DNA of 64,000 nucleotides from Aureibaculum marinum (GTDB taxonomy: Bacteria > Bacteroidota > Bacteroidia > Flavobacteriales > Flavobacteriaceae). Both the position numbers and the translations under genes were made by a program. Every line of letters begins with the position of its first letter. Position 1 is the first letter of the stretch. The notes below the pieces were generated by a model. It did not search any database. It saw only the letters and a list, made by a program, of their open reading frames with translations, and was not told the origin of the DNA. Positions 15,649 through 25,815 of the stretch are shown here, piece by piece. Location: positions 48,275-112,274 of the forward strand of contig NZ_RPFJ01000008.1 of NCBI RefSeq assembly GCF_003813905.1, written 5' to 3'.

Positions 15649-17796
15649 ATGAAGCTTTTTACTTCTTATTTAAAACAAATTACTTGGTTTACTTCATTTA
15701 AAACTACTTTTTTAAGCGATCCAAATCGATTATTGTCTATTAAAGCTACTTTTGTTATTGGAGTGCTTGTTGTTTTAATGGTAAGTTTAGGAGTGCCTTT
15801 TTATGGAGTTACATTAGGGTTAGGAGCTCTTGCAGGTGCACTTTCTGAAACTGACGATCATCCCAATGGTCGTTTGAAATCTATGGCATTAAAAGTTTTT
15901 AGCTTTGCTATATCAAGTTTCTCTGTTGAATTATTACAGCCTTATCCTATCCTTTTAGGAGTTGGACTAGTTGTATCAACTATTGTTTTTATTCTAATAG
16001 GAGGTTTAAGTGAACGTTTTAGAGGAGTAACATTTGGAGGTTTGTTAGTGGGAATTTATGCGATGATTGGTACTCATATCAGTCCAAACTGGTATATACA
16101 GCCTATTTTGCTTACTTCTGGAGCTCTTATTTATGGACTATTTTCTTATACATTATTACGAATAAAACCCTATAGCTTATTAGAAGAACAGCTAGCTAGA
16201 GGATTTTCTGCTCTTTCATTATATTTAAATGAGAAATCAAAACTTTTTCCGAGTGATAAAGACACTGAAAATGAAATTAGAACAAAATTAGCTCTATTAA
16301 ATGTACAAACCGTTGAAGCATTAGATAAATGTAAAGAAGTTTTAAATAGTTATAGAGAATCATTAACCGATCAACAACCATTGCAACCTTATATGTATTA
16401 TTTTATAGTGTTGCAAAGTTTACACGAACGAGCGGCATCTAGTCATGACAGCTATGATGTGTTAAGTACAGATCCTTCTAATAGTTATGCAATTGGCGGA
16501 ATTCGTCAACTGTTACAAGAGCTTTCTAAAGCTACTCAAAAGTTTGCTAAAAGTTTACTCACAGGAGTTCAATACAAACACCCTACATCTCTAGATTGGT
16601 TAGTAAATGCAGTTCATAATTCTGTTAAAAATAATGAACTAACCCCATCACTTCCAATAAAATTATTGATTAGAAACTTAACAGAATCACATTATTCTTT
16701 AAAAAACATTTATAAAAATAGAAATTCTATTTTAATACCTAAATTAGAAAAAGATACACGTTCCTATTTTGAGCGATTTAAATCAGAACTCAGTATAAAT
16801 CATCCTAAAATGCGTTATGCATTAAGGTTAAGTATTTCTTTTTTAATTGGGTATTTTGTATATCAATATTTTAATATAGAAAAAGGAGAATGGATAGTTT
16901 TAACTATATTATTTGTATTACAGCCAAGTTATAGTGAAACAAGAAAACGACTTTTTCATAGAATTTTAGGTACCTTAGTAGGAGTAATTAGTGGAATATT
17001 AGTAATCAATTTATTTTCATTTTACGGTCAATTAGTATTAATGATTACTTCAGCTTATTTATTTTTCTTTTGGGTAAAACGAAAATACTCTATAAGTACT
17101 ATTTTTATTACCATTTTTGTATTATGTGCATTTAATATAATTGCTAATATTGGTGTTGATGTAATGGCTCCGCGATTGATAGATACTCTTATAGGTGCTT
17201 TTATAACGTTTACTGTGGTTCGATTTTTATGGCCAAATTGGCAATACAAAAAATTACCTAGTTTGTTAAGTGAGGTTATTCTAAAGAATACCGCCTATTT
17301 AAAAGCTATTTTAAGTGAATATAAGAACCCTAATACTGATGATGATTTGTCTTATAGAATAGCAAGAAGAGAAGCTCATAGAGCGGACAATGCTTTGGCT
17401 ATGGCCTGGCAAAATATGCAATTAGACCCTCAAAAACATCAAAAACTAAAAAAAACAGCTTTTCAATTAACGTATTTAAATCATGCACTGCTTTCATATT
17501 TATCAGCTCTTGGTGCTCATAGAGGCAAACAAACACAAGATCCTTTAACTATTGTAATTTTTGAAAAAAATATTTTAAAATCACTAGAAGAAGCATTTGG
17601 TTGGTTAACCACGGAAACTAATAATACAGTTATTAATACTATTGAAGACGACTTAGAAGAGTTGCGTATTCAATTGCAATCTAAAAAAGAAGAAGAAATA
17701 CGTATAGAATATAATTTGCTGTATAATATTACCGAAGTAACTATAAGAATACTTAAACAAGCAAAACTATTTAAACAAACAGAAAACAATAGTTAA
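15649..17796 (+). CDS. FUSC / YccS-family inner-membrane protein
   Basis: The 715-residue protein has two blocks of membrane helices (about residues 30-175 and 390-525), each followed by a long cytoplasmic helical domain. This is the layout of the YccS/YhfK and aromatic-acid exporter (FUSC) group. The second block starts with MRYALRLSISFLIGYFVYQY and LTILFVLQPSYSETRKRLFHRILGT, a clear FUSC signature. Members are thought to export aromatic or other small acids, but YccS itself has no defined substrate. It stands alone and converges on the luciferase-like gene with 19 bases between the stops. Confidence 0.85.
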   Translation: MKLFTSYLKQITWFTSFKTTFLSDPNRLLSIKATFVIGVLVVLMVSLGVPFYGVTLGLGALAGALSETDDHPNGRLKSMALKVFSFAISSFSVELLQPYPILLGVGLVVSTIVFILIGGLSERFRGVTFGGLLVGIYAMIGTHISPNWYIQPILLTSGALIYGLFSYTLLRIKPYSLLEEQLARGFSALSLYLNEKSKLFPSDKDTENEIRTKLALLNVQTVEALDKCKEVLNSYRESLTDQQPLQPYMYYFIVLQSLHERAASSHDSYDVLSTDPSNSYAIGGIRQLLQELSKATQKFAKSLLTGVQYKHPTSLDWLVNAVHNSVKNNELTPSLPIKLLIRNLTESHYSLKNIYKNRNSILIPKLEKDTRSYFERFKSELSINHPKMRYALRLSISFLIGYFVYQYFNIEKGEWIVLTILFVLQPSYSETRKRLFHRILGTLVGVISGILVINLFSFYGQLVLMITSAYLFFFWVKRKYSISTIFITIFVLCAFNIIANIGVDVMAPRLIDTLIGAFITFTVVRFLWPNWQYKKLPSLLSEVILKNTAYLKAILSEYKNPNTDDDLSYRIARREAHRADNALAMAWQNMQLDPQKHQKLKKTAFQLTYLNHALLSYLSALGAHRGKQTQDPLTIVIFEKNILKSLEEAFGWLTTETNNTVINTIEDDLEELRIQLQSKKEEEIRIEYNLLYNITEVTIRILKQAKLFKQTENNS

Positions 17797-17815
17797 AAGA
17801 ATTGTTATAATGTTG

Positions 17816-18829
17816 TTAGTTAATCTCGTTTATTTCATTCATAATTTCTGCAAACAATTTATAAGATTTAATTCTGTCATTTACATCGTAAAGATGAGTA
17901 ACAGCAATTAATTCATCTGCTTTGGTTTGCTTTAAAAACGTTTTTACTTGAGCTTTAACCTTTGCTTTGCTGCCTATAAAAGAATATTTTAGCATTTGGT
18001 GCACTTGTGGATGTTGCATAATTTCTTTTAAATCATCGGTCATTTCGGTTGGAGGTTGTACAAAATCACGGTTTCCAGTAAATATACCAATAATCATACG
18101 AATTAAGGAAGTTGATAAACGTTCTGCTTCTTTATCGGTATCTGCTACTATAATATTTACACCAGCAATAACATAAGGTTTTTTAAGACTTGCTGATGCT
18201 TTAAATTCATTACGATATACTTTTATTGCTTCAAACAAATGTGTGGTAGCAAAATGACTTGCAAACGCATAAGGTAATCCTTTTTTGGCTGCTAAATGTG
18301 CACTATCTGTACTTGAGCCTAAAATGTAAATAGGTATTTCTAAGCCTTCAGCTACAGTAGCTCGAATTTTAGAATTTGCATTGGCTTTAGAAAAGTAGGT
18401 TTGTATTTTTTCTAATTTATCAGGAAAAGAGTGGGCTGCTTGCATAAAATCAGATCGAATAGCTATTGCGGTAGCTCTATCTGTACCAGGAGCTCTGCCT
18501 AAACCTAAATCTATTCGATTCGGATATAAAGATTCTAAAGTACCAAATTGTTCGGCTATTATTAATGGGGAATGGTTTGGTAGCATTACTCCACCAGAAC
18601 CAACCCGAATTGTTGTTGTACCTTCAGCTACATAACCAATTAAAACAGAAGTGGCACTACTCCCTATATTTTCTGCGTTGTGATGCTCGGCTAGCCAAAA
18701 ACGAGTGTATCCAAAAGATTCAGAATGTTGAGCTAACTTTAAAACATCATTAAAAGTTTGATTAAGTGTATTTCCTTTAGAAACTAAAGCTAGGTCTAAT
18801 ATGGAGTAAGCAATTTGTTTTGTATTCAT
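17816..18829 (-). CDS. Luciferase-like (LLM class) flavin-dependent monooxygenase
   Basis: The 337-residue protein of the bacterial-luciferase fold carries the subgroup pattern FWLAEHHNAENIGSSATSVLIG (first part, about residues 43-55), GSGGVMLPNHSPLIIAEQF and LGLGRAPGTDRATA (about 107-120). These match the MsnO8-type group 1 oxidoreductases, which use reduced flavin from a partner reductase to oxidise small organic molecules. Substrate unknown. It has its own promoter at 18873-18903. Confidence 0.85.
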   Translation of the reverse strand: MNTKQIAYSILDLALVSKGNTLNQTFNDVLKLAQHSESFGYTRFWLAEHHNAENIGSSATSVLIGYVAEGTTTIRVGSGGVMLPNHSPLIIAEQFGTLESLYPNRIDLGLGRAPGTDRATAIAIRSDFMQAAHSFPDKLEKIQTYFSKANANSKIRATVAEGLEIPIYILGSSTDSAHLAAKKGLPYAFASHFATTHLFEAIKVYRNEFKASASLKKPYVIAGVNIIVADTDKEAERLSTSLIRMIIGIFTGNRDFVQPPTEMTDDLKEIMQHPQVHQMLKYSFIGSKAKVKAQVKTFLKQTKADELIAVTHLYDVNDRIKSYKLFAEIMNEINEIN

Positions 18830-18872
18830 AAATCAGTACATTTCGTTCTTTAGATTCGTGTTTTTATAAATG

Positions 18873-18903
18873 CAAATCTATTTATTTTAGTTTTGAACTT
18901 CAA
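18873..18903 (-). promoter_or_regulatory. Promoter of the luciferase-like gene
   Basis: On the minus strand TTG (18903-18901, part of TTTG) is followed after 20 bases by TAGATTTG (18880-18873). The ATG is at 18829. Confidence 0.55.
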
Positions 18904-18991
18904 ATTTACCATATCAGTAATAATTTATTAATAATTAACTAATAGTTGGAATTGTTAAGGATGTTGATAATGTTTTTTTAACTATAAAAAA

Positions 18992-19015
18992 AACCACCTT
19001 TGTTAAAAGGTGGTT
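18992..19015 (-). terminator. Terminator of the DUF2911 gene
   Basis: AACCACCTTT (18992-19001) pairs with AAAGGTGGTT (19006-19015) around a 4-base loop. On the minus strand a run of T follows (plus-strand A run at 18985-18993). Confidence 0.8.
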
Positions 19016-19061
19016 CTATCCTCTATCTATGAAAAAATTGAATTTAAATTCTATGCTATAA

Positions 19062-19634
19062 TTATAAGCCTGCTATGGCTTCACTTTCATTTATTGATAA
19101 TGGTATTTTAACTCTTGTAGTATCCCAACCTAACACCATCTGAACATTTCTATTTTTATTTTTAAAACCAATTGAAAATGATTCTATTGGTTCTGCTTTG
19201 CTTACAGGAACTGTAATTCGAGCAATGTCGAATGATGGATCATATTGAAAAGCTCCTAAAACATCTAAATTAGTGCTTAAAATTACTTCCCACTCTTGTT
19301 CACCAGGTATGGTGTATAAAACATACGTTCCTTCAGGAATAGTTACACTACCAAAAACAACATCTTTATAAAATTTTACTTCAGTAGCTTCATTAGCTCC
19401 AGTTCTCCATATTTTGTTAAAAGGAACTTGTTCTCCAAAAACTTGTGGCTCTATTTTTTGTGGTCGTCCATAAACTACTTTAACAATTGGTTTAGTTACT
19501 TGGCTGGCTCTTAAATAAACAATATCATGAGGAGCTTCGTCTATCGGATCAAAGGACTGTGCATTTACAGATGTGTAGCCTAATAAAGCTAAAAATAAAA
19601 GTAAAACGGTTTGTTTAAGGATGTTTGTATTCAT
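19062..19634 (-). CDS. DUF2911 secreted protein
   Basis: The 190-residue protein has a signal peptide ending near NAQS (residue 26). The rest is a DUF2911 domain: KPIVKVVYGRPQKI, FGEQVPFNKIWRTGANEATE and IPEGTYVLYTIPGEQEWEVIL, in the typical order. The family is common in Bacteroidota and is predicted to be periplasmic or exported; no activity is established. It is monocistronic, with a strong terminator. Confidence 0.8.
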   Translation of the reverse strand: MNTNILKQTVLLLFLALLGYTSVNAQSFDPIDEAPHDIVYLRASQVTKPIVKVVYGRPQKIEPQVFGEQVPFNKIWRTGANEATEVKFYKDVVFGSVTIPEGTYVLYTIPGEQEWEVILSTNLDVLGAFQYDPSFDIARITVPVSKAEPIESFSIGFKNKNRNVQMVLGWDTTRVKIPLSINESEAIAGL

Positions 19635-19974
19635 ACTATAAAAATACTTTGTGTTGAGTTGTTGTGACTAGAATAATTATTTTCAGTATCACGATTTACA
19701 TTTGCTACTATTACAACACTTAAGAATAAAAATTTCCTACCCTTTGTTTTGATTTTTTACCATAATAGTTAAATTTAGAAATGTCAAGTTTTTGTTTTTA
19801 GCCTTAAAATAGACAGTACAAATTTGTTCATCTAACAAATAAAAGGATGAATGATTTGTGTGAAATTTTAATTTAGATAAGTCAATTTAACTAATTTAAT
19901 TATATTAAGTTAGTGTTAATTAATAAAATATGTATAATTGAAATTTTATAACAATTAATATTGAAAAAAATTAC
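19635..19974. other. Intergenic region, nothing recognised
   Basis: These 340 AT-rich bases lie between two minus-strand genes. They should contain the DUF2911 promoter, but no good TAnnTTTG match is seen. There is no terminator-like hairpin for the WG-repeat gene and no small gene. Confidence 0.3.
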
Positions 19975-22104
19975 CTAATAATTTTCTTTAATTATTTTAC
20001 CCTTGTGGTTGTAAGTTTTTTTGTTTCTGCAATAATAAGTAGCTTCTTGAGCATCATGTTTGGATGAATAACTAATAATAGCATCAGGAAAGGTGAAAAT
20101 AATCTCATTTTTTTCATTGATTAACACAGTTTTATAAGAGTTATCAGATACACGAAGACCAACTGCAGCAGTACCTCCCATAAAATGGTTAGCTCTGGAA
20201 TACATTGTTGGGATTATTAATTCTCCTTTTGGATTTATAAATCCATATTTTTTTGAAGTTTTATCACAAACTACAGCTAATCCATTTGAAAATGATTTTA
20301 CTATACTGTAGGAAGATAAATCTATATCTAATTGCTTTGTTTTTCTGTTGATAAAAGCATATTCATACTCATTATTATTTCTATCTGCACTTTGTTCTAC
20401 AAGTAATAAGTTCTCTTTGCTGAAATTTTCGTTATCTGGCAGATCATTGTATGATTTTTTATTTATTTTTTTACCATTAACATCATAAATATCATAATAA
20501 TTATGGTAGTATTTTCGAACTCCAGACCTCATACTACTCATGTATCCTCCATTTGGTTTTTCATTTAATTCTACGGCGTATTCAACGATTATATTATCAT
20601 TGTCTAAAATTACGTTTTCAAATTCTCCTTCAAGGACCTTTTTATTGTCAGAAAAACGGAATACTTCATAAAAAGAAGGTTTGTTACCTTCATGATAAAT
20701 AATTGACATAAAAAAAGTGTTATTAGCATCTAAGCTTCTTTTCTTAGGAGGTAGAATTATTTCTGAAGTTTTTAAGTCGACCAATCCCTTTTCTATGTTA
20801 CTATATGGGCTAGAAGAAATTTCAAGATAACGATTTCCGTAAATATTTTCTGTCATAATAAAATATGGAACGGGTTTTAGTGTTTTGTTTTTCGCATTAA
20901 ATAAGTGTAACGTTTTTGTGTCATTATGAGAAATGGTATAGTAATTATCAATAAAACTTCCTGAAATATACTCATATTTTGGTGCTATTACCCAATATCC
21001 ATTTTTATCAATTAAACCATATTTGTCATTTTTTATAGCAATTTCTAGCCCGTTTTTATATTGTGTATTTGTTGAGATGTAAAATGTTTTACTTTTATCA
21101 ATTATAATAGGGTTTATGTAAATATTAATACTCTCAATGTTACCAGCGTAAGTATTAAAATGAGTAACCATAGAAATTTCTTTAGGTTCTAATTTAACAG
21201 GCTGATTCTTGTACATATAATTAATTAATTCTTCTTTGTTTTTAATCTTTTTACTTTCAATTTGTTTTATTGATTGCTCTGCAAAAGCTTTTAACTCTTC
21301 TAAAAATTTCTCTTGTTGAGCGTCGCTATTTGTAGTAGATTTAAATTTGCTTTTTACTCTTAAAGCCTTACCTGTACTGTCAATGGCTTCTATATATAAT
21401 AATTTTGAATTTAATGAAGAGTCAATTTTAAATTCAACTTCATCATTATATATATAAGATAATGTAATTTTGCCGTCATCAGATTTTTTGACTTTTTTAT
21501 TTAAAGTAATTTTATCATAATCTTTTAAATATTGATATGAGTATGTTATAGATACGCTATCAATTTTTTTTAATTCTTCTATAATAAACTCGTCTTCTTT
21601 AGAATTAATTTCTTTCTTTTTGCCATCAAAAAAATAAAGTGTATTTATGGTAAATTCGGGTTTTTTTAAATCTATATCGGCATATGATTCTGGGTAATAA
21701 TTTAATTTATAATATAAATGGACATCTACTTCAGAAGTTTCATCTATAACTTGTTGATCAAAACTAATATTATCTTTAAAGGTGTTAAACCTTTTTATAA
21801 CATCATCATCTCCTTTTGTCATCGAAAAATTAGTAATATATTTTGATTCAATATCAAGTATTGGTCCACCAGAAATTCTTAAATTCGACACTGATTGTGC
21901 TGCTTCTATTTTGCTTTTAAGTTCTGTAAGTTCTTCTTTTATTTCTTGTAAGTTTTTGTCTTTATACGATTCTGAAATGTCTTTTTTACTCCTTTTCTGA
22001 GCGTATAAAATACTATTAGTAAATAAGAAAAAAAGTAACAAAAAAATTGAAATAGAATTGATGTTTATAGTTGTGCTTGTCGAGTCAGATTTAAAATTTT
22101 TCAT
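19975..22104 (-). CDS. WG-repeat secreted protein
   Basis: This 709-residue protein has an N-terminal signal segment (ISIFLLLFFLFTNSILYAQ). Residues about 40-330 are a charged region rich in lysine and glutamate. The second half has WG-type repeats: NDKYGLIDKNGYWVIAPKY near residue 355 and KKYGFINPKGELIIPTMYS near 640, with weaker copies between. WG repeats form beta-propeller-like surfaces and are common in secreted Bacteroidota proteins of unknown function. It is monocistronic. Confidence 0.7.
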   Translation of the reverse strand: MKNFKSDSTSTTININSISIFLLLFFLFTNSILYAQKRSKKDISESYKDKNLQEIKEELTELKSKIEAAQSVSNLRISGGPILDIESKYITNFSMTKGDDDVIKRFNTFKDNISFDQQVIDETSEVDVHLYYKLNYYPESYADIDLKKPEFTINTLYFFDGKKKEINSKEDEFIIEELKKIDSVSITYSYQYLKDYDKITLNKKVKKSDDGKITLSYIYNDEVEFKIDSSLNSKLLYIEAIDSTGKALRVKSKFKSTTNSDAQQEKFLEELKAFAEQSIKQIESKKIKNKEELINYMYKNQPVKLEPKEISMVTHFNTYAGNIESINIYINPIIIDKSKTFYISTNTQYKNGLEIAIKNDKYGLIDKNGYWVIAPKYEYISGSFIDNYYTISHNDTKTLHLFNAKNKTLKPVPYFIMTENIYGNRYLEISSSPYSNIEKGLVDLKTSEIILPPKKRSLDANNTFFMSIIYHEGNKPSFYEVFRFSDNKKVLEGEFENVILDNDNIIVEYAVELNEKPNGGYMSSMRSGVRKYYHNYYDIYDVNGKKINKKSYNDLPDNENFSKENLLLVEQSADRNNNEYEYAFINRKTKQLDIDLSSYSIVKSFSNGLAVVCDKTSKKYGFINPKGELIIPTMYSRANHFMGGTAAVGLRVSDNSYKTVLINEKNEIIFTFPDAIISYSSKHDAQEATYYCRNKKTYNHKGKIIKENY

Positions 22105-22166
22105 TGTTTTAGAAATAGTTTATTTTTTTAGCAATTTTAATTAGAACAATTATAGTTAAAATATAT

Positions 22167-22205
22167 AAAAAAAAACACACACTTAAACAGTGTGTGTGTT
22201 TTTTC
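22167..22205. terminator. Bidirectional terminator
   Basis: ACACACACT and AGTGTGTGT pair around a 5-base loop, with an A run on one side and a T run on the other. It lies just past the stop of the coiled-coil gene (minus strand) and upstream of the WG-repeat gene. Confidence 0.75.
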
Positions 22206-22252
22206 TGCCCAAAGCAGATAATGCTTGTTGTATTACATTTTTTTAGTTGAAA

Positions 22253-22633
22253 TTATAACCATTCTAGGAAATAGTCCATCATTTCTTCTTTTAATTCATA
22301 ATGCATTTTTAAGAATGTTCTCATATCTTCACGTAATGTACTTTTGTTGAATTGTTGTGTTATGTCAATATTTTCGTCAGAATCTTCAGATTTAATTTTT
22401 TTTATTTTTGATTTGCATCTGTGCTTCAGTTTAGAAATTGCATCTTTTTCTAATAATATTCTATTTTGAAAATTTTCTAAAGGAACTAAAGCTTTGTTAT
22501 TAAATTCTCTAGAAGCTATATCTTCAAGTCTTTGTTCAAAAATATCCATTTCGTTAGCATGAAATTTTAGTTCTCTTCTCCAGGTTTCTAAGTTAAACTT
22601 TAAATCGCTTAAATGCAATATTTTAGTTTCCAT
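22253..22633 (-). CDS. Small coiled-coil protein, partner of the EF-G paralogue
   Basis: The 126-residue cytoplasmic protein has no signal peptide or membrane segment. It is highly charged and predicted helical throughout (LETWRRELKFHANEMDIFEQ, KDAISKLKHRCKSKIKKIK) and ends YFLEWL. I do not recognise a family. Its ATG is 22 bases after the stop of the EF-G-like gene, and a terminator follows, so the two form a dedicated pair. Confidence 0.55.
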   Translation of the reverse strand: METKILHLSDLKFNLETWRRELKFHANEMDIFEQRLEDIASREFNNKALVPLENFQNRILLEKDAISKLKHRCKSKIKKIKSEDSDENIDITQQFNKSTLREDMRTFLKMHYELKEEMMDYFLEWL

Positions 22634-22655
22634 AATCTTTTTTTTAGTTGATAAT

Positions 22656-24758
22656 TTATTGTTTTACTAATTGTTGTTGTACATTACTTGGAACAGGTTG
22701 GTATGCGGAAAACTTAGAGTTAAAAGTTGCTCTTCCTTGAGTTAATGACCTTAAGCTAGTAGAATAACCAAATAATTCTGCTGCTGGAGTAATACATTTT
22801 AGTACTTGATAGTTGCCTTTACTTTCTATTCCTAAAATTATCGAACGTCTTGATTGTAAATCGGTCATTACACTTCCTATCATTTCTTCAGGAACTTTTA
22901 CAGTTAATTCTTGTGTGGGTTCTAATAATTTTGGATTCGCATTTAAAAAGGCTTCTTTAAATGCATGTGCTGCTGCAATTTTAAATGAGATATCATTAGA
23001 ATCAACGGAATGCATTTTGCCATCATATACCATTACCCGAACATCTCTAATATATGAATTTGTTAAAGGTCCAGATTCCATTACCTCTAAAATACCTTTC
23101 ATTATGGCAGGTAAATATCGAGAATCAATAACACCACCAACAATACAGTTGTAAAACAGAAGTTTTCCTCCCCATGGCAATTCAACTTCTTCTTTTCCTC
23201 TAATATTAAAGCCTTCAGGCTCGGGCATCCCCTCTTCCCATGGTTCTATTTTTAAATGTACTTGTGCAAATTGTCCCGCACCTCCTGATTGTTTTTTATG
23301 TTTATAATTTGCAGTTGAAGAACGTTGTATAGTTTCTCTATAAGAGATTTTTGGTTTGCCATATTTTGCTTTTATACCATATTCATTTTCTAATAACCAA
23401 TTGACAATAGCTAAATGTAATTCTCCTTGACATCCTAAAATTAATTGTTTAGATTCTTTAGCATAATTTATTGTAACTGTGGGGTCTTGATTGTGAATTT
23501 TTTTTAGAGCTTCACTTAACTTTTCATCATCTTTTTTATTTTCAGCTACAATAGATTTTCTTAGTCTTGGTTCAGGATATTTTATTGGATTAATAGATAT
23601 TGGTTTTCCTTCTTCGTGTAATGTGTCATTAGTTTTAGTATATTTTAATTTTAATGTAGCTCCTATGTCACCAACCGTTAATTTAGATACAGCAGCACGT
23701 TTTTTACCATCCATTATAAATAATTGATTGATAGTTTCAGATGCTCCATTTGTGGCATTAATAAGCTTATCATTAATTTTAATCTCACCTGATTTTACTT
23801 TAAAATAAGTTATCTGACCTAGGTTTGGTTCATTTAAGGTTTTAAAAACAAATAAACTTGTGGGGGCATCTTTTTTTAGTGTTAATTCTTTTCCGCTAAC
23901 TGTAGATTCTGATTTCAAATCAGTTGCAGAGGGAGCTACATTGTCTATAAAACCCATTAGTCTGCCTGTACCCATGTCGTTTAAAGCAGATACGCAAAAA
24001 ACAGGAAATAGTTCTTGATTTAACATTCCTGCTTTTATCCCTTTTCTCATCTCATCTTCATTTAAAGTTCCTTTTTCGAAAAATAGTTCCAAAAGTTCAT
24101 CATCGTTCTCTGCTGCTTTTTCGACAAGTTCATTATGTAATTTAGTTGCCAGTTCTTTTTGGTCTTCTGGAATGGCTAATTTTTCAGGCTTCCCTCCTGT
24201 TGGCTTAAATTTATAAACTTTCATTTTTAGGACATCTACAATGCATTGTTCTCCATCAATTGTTATAGGATATTGAATTTTCACTGCATTTTTACCTACT
24301 AAAGATGATATGCTTTTGAAGCTTTCTTCAAAGTGAGCATTTAAATGATCAATTTGATTGATTACGAATAATGTAGGTTTACTAAATTTATCCACATAAT
24401 TCCATATTAATTCAGTACCAATTTCTACACCATATTGTGCGTTTAAAACAGTAACTATGGTATCAGCTACTTTAATAGAGGAAATAATTTCACCAATAAA
24501 ATCATCTAAACCAGGTGTGTCTATGATGTTTATTTTATAATTTCTCCATTCTGTATGTAATGGTGTTGCAAAAACGGTATCTCCCCGCTCTTGTTCTACT
24601 TCATGAAAATCAGATACTGTATTTTTAGATTCTACAGTACCTCTCCTATTGATTAGACCAGCTTCATAAAGCATTGTTTCTGAAAGTGTAGTCTTTCCAC
24701 TGTCATGAGCTCCTACAAAAACTACATTTTTGATGTGTTTGTCATCATATATTTGCAT
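22656..24758 (-). CDS. EF-G paralogue with altered GTPase switch
   Basis: At 700 residues it has all EF-G domains. The P-loop GAHDSGKTT is at residues 16-24, the switch I region ERGDT at 57-61, switch II DTPGL at 80-84 and NQID in place of NKxD near 137. Domain IV carries YRETIQ and KKQSGGAGQ, and the late VMVYDGKMHSVDS is also EF-G-like. In canonical EF-G the switch II motif is DTPGH, and that histidine is needed for GTP hydrolysis; here it is L84. An EF-G paralogue without GTPase activity is known from Bacteroides. This one may likewise support translation or recycling under starvation. It is not the housekeeping fusA; there is no rpsL/rpsG context. Confidence 0.8.
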   Translation of the reverse strand: MQIYDDKHIKNVVFVGAHDSGKTTLSETMLYEAGLINRRGTVESKNTVSDFHEVEQERGDTVFATPLHTEWRNYKINIIDTPGLDDFIGEIISSIKVADTIVTVLNAQYGVEIGTELIWNYVDKFSKPTLFVINQIDHLNAHFEESFKSISSLVGKNAVKIQYPITIDGEQCIVDVLKMKVYKFKPTGGKPEKLAIPEDQKELATKLHNELVEKAAENDDELLELFFEKGTLNEDEMRKGIKAGMLNQELFPVFCVSALNDMGTGRLMGFIDNVAPSATDLKSESTVSGKELTLKKDAPTSLFVFKTLNEPNLGQITYFKVKSGEIKINDKLINATNGASETINQLFIMDGKKRAAVSKLTVGDIGATLKLKYTKTNDTLHEEGKPISINPIKYPEPRLRKSIVAENKKDDEKLSEALKKIHNQDPTVTINYAKESKQLILGCQGELHLAIVNWLLENEYGIKAKYGKPKISYRETIQRSSTANYKHKKQSGGAGQFAQVHLKIEPWEEGMPEPEGFNIRGKEEVELPWGGKLLFYNCIVGGVIDSRYLPAIMKGILEVMESGPLTNSYIRDVRVMVYDGKMHSVDSNDISFKIAAAHAFKEAFLNANPKLLEPTQELTVKVPEEMIGSVMTDLQSRRSIILGIESKGNYQVLKCITPAAELFGYSTSLRSLTQGRATFNSKFSAYQPVPSNVQQQLVKQ

Positions 24759-25078
24759 AATTATAGATTTAGGGATTAATTAGAACCCTAAAGCTACGAA
24801 CAATAAAGTATTTAAAACATGATATTTATTAGGTTTTGTCAATTATGTAAAATAATAATAAATTATCAATTTTACTATTTGGATTCTTAAGCCCAAAAAA
24901 AATACTGAATAGGTAAATCCACCTTGTTTTTGATTCTTAGGTTTTTCAGAACAATTAACTATTAGAATTAAACTAAAGATAAAAGCTGTTTTTTTATAAA
25001 ATTTCTTTTTGTAATTCTGATTGGTTCAATTATACTAAATTGATAGACTATATTTGTTTGTCAGTCAATTTTAGATGT
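24759..25078. other. Divergent intergenic region
   Basis: 320 AT-rich bases between the EF-G paralogue and the ThuA-like gene. The only site recognised is the plus-strand -7 box at 25049-25056. Confidence 0.35.
25049..25056 (+). promoter_or_regulatory. Promoter -7 box of the ThuA-like gene
   Basis: TATATTTG matches TAnnTTTG, 22 bases ahead of the ATG at 25079. It places the transcription start downstream of an in-frame TTG at 25040, which rules out that longer start. Confidence 0.5.
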
Positions 25079-25798
25079 ATGAAAAATAAAATTAAAAGGG
25101 TTGTAATTGTTTGTTTAAGTTTGTTTATTACTATCGCCATAAATGCACAATCTAAAAACTTATTGATATTTTCTAAAACTGAAGGTTTTCGTCATAAGTC
25201 TATTGAAAAAGGAGTTAAAGCAATTAAAAAGTTAGGTAAAGAGAATTTATTTTTGGTTACAGCTACAGAAAATGCTGATTATTTTAATAAAGATTCTCTT
25301 AATAAATTTGATGCTATAATTTTTTTAAATACAACAGGAGATGTTTTAAATAAAGATCAACAAATTGCTTTTGAATCTTTTATAAAATCTGGTAAAGGGC
25401 TTGTAGGAATCCACTCTGCTTCTGATACTGAATATGATTGGCCATGGTATGGTAAACTGATAGGTGCTTATTTTGATTCGCATCCCAAACAACAAAATGC
25501 TATAATTAATATTGTAGATAAAAATCATTTGTCAACAAAAAATCTTCCATTAAAATGGGAGCATTTTGATGAATGGTATAATTTTAAAGAAATTAGTTCT
25601 AAAATTCATGTTTTAGCGAGGTTGGATGAAACTAGCTATGTAGGAGGGAAAAATGGGGATAATCACCCAATATCTTGGTGTCAAGAATTTGATGGGGGTA
25701 AAATGTTTTATACTGGGTTAGGACATACAAAAGCAGCTTATAAGGATTCTAAATTTTTAAAGCATTTACTTGGTGGTATTCAATATGTATTAGAATGA
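25079..25798 (+). CDS. ThuA domain protein, secreted
   Basis: I place the start at ATG 25079 (MKNKIKRVVIVCLSLFITIA), giving a clean signal peptide and 239 residues. A TTG 39 bases upstream is in frame but precedes the promoter. The mature part is a ThuA (trehalose-utilisation-like) domain: LLIFSKTEGFRHKSIEKGVK, DAIIFLNTTGDVLN, GKGLVGIHSASDTEYDWPWY and FYTGLGHTKAAY. The fold resembles glutamine amidotransferases. In Bacteroidota it occurs in exported proteins linked to carbohydrate use. No reaction is established. Confidence 0.8.
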   Translation: MKNKIKRVVIVCLSLFITIAINAQSKNLLIFSKTEGFRHKSIEKGVKAIKKLGKENLFLVTATENADYFNKDSLNKFDAIIFLNTTGDVLNKDQQIAFESFIKSGKGLVGIHSASDTEYDWPWYGKLIGAYFDSHPKQQNAIINIVDKNHLSTKNLPLKWEHFDEWYNFKEISSKIHVLARLDETSYVGGKNGDNHPISWCQEFDGGKMFYTGLGHTKAAYKDSKFLKHLLGGIQYVLE

Positions 25799-25815
25799 TG
25801 TTAATGCTAATTAGT

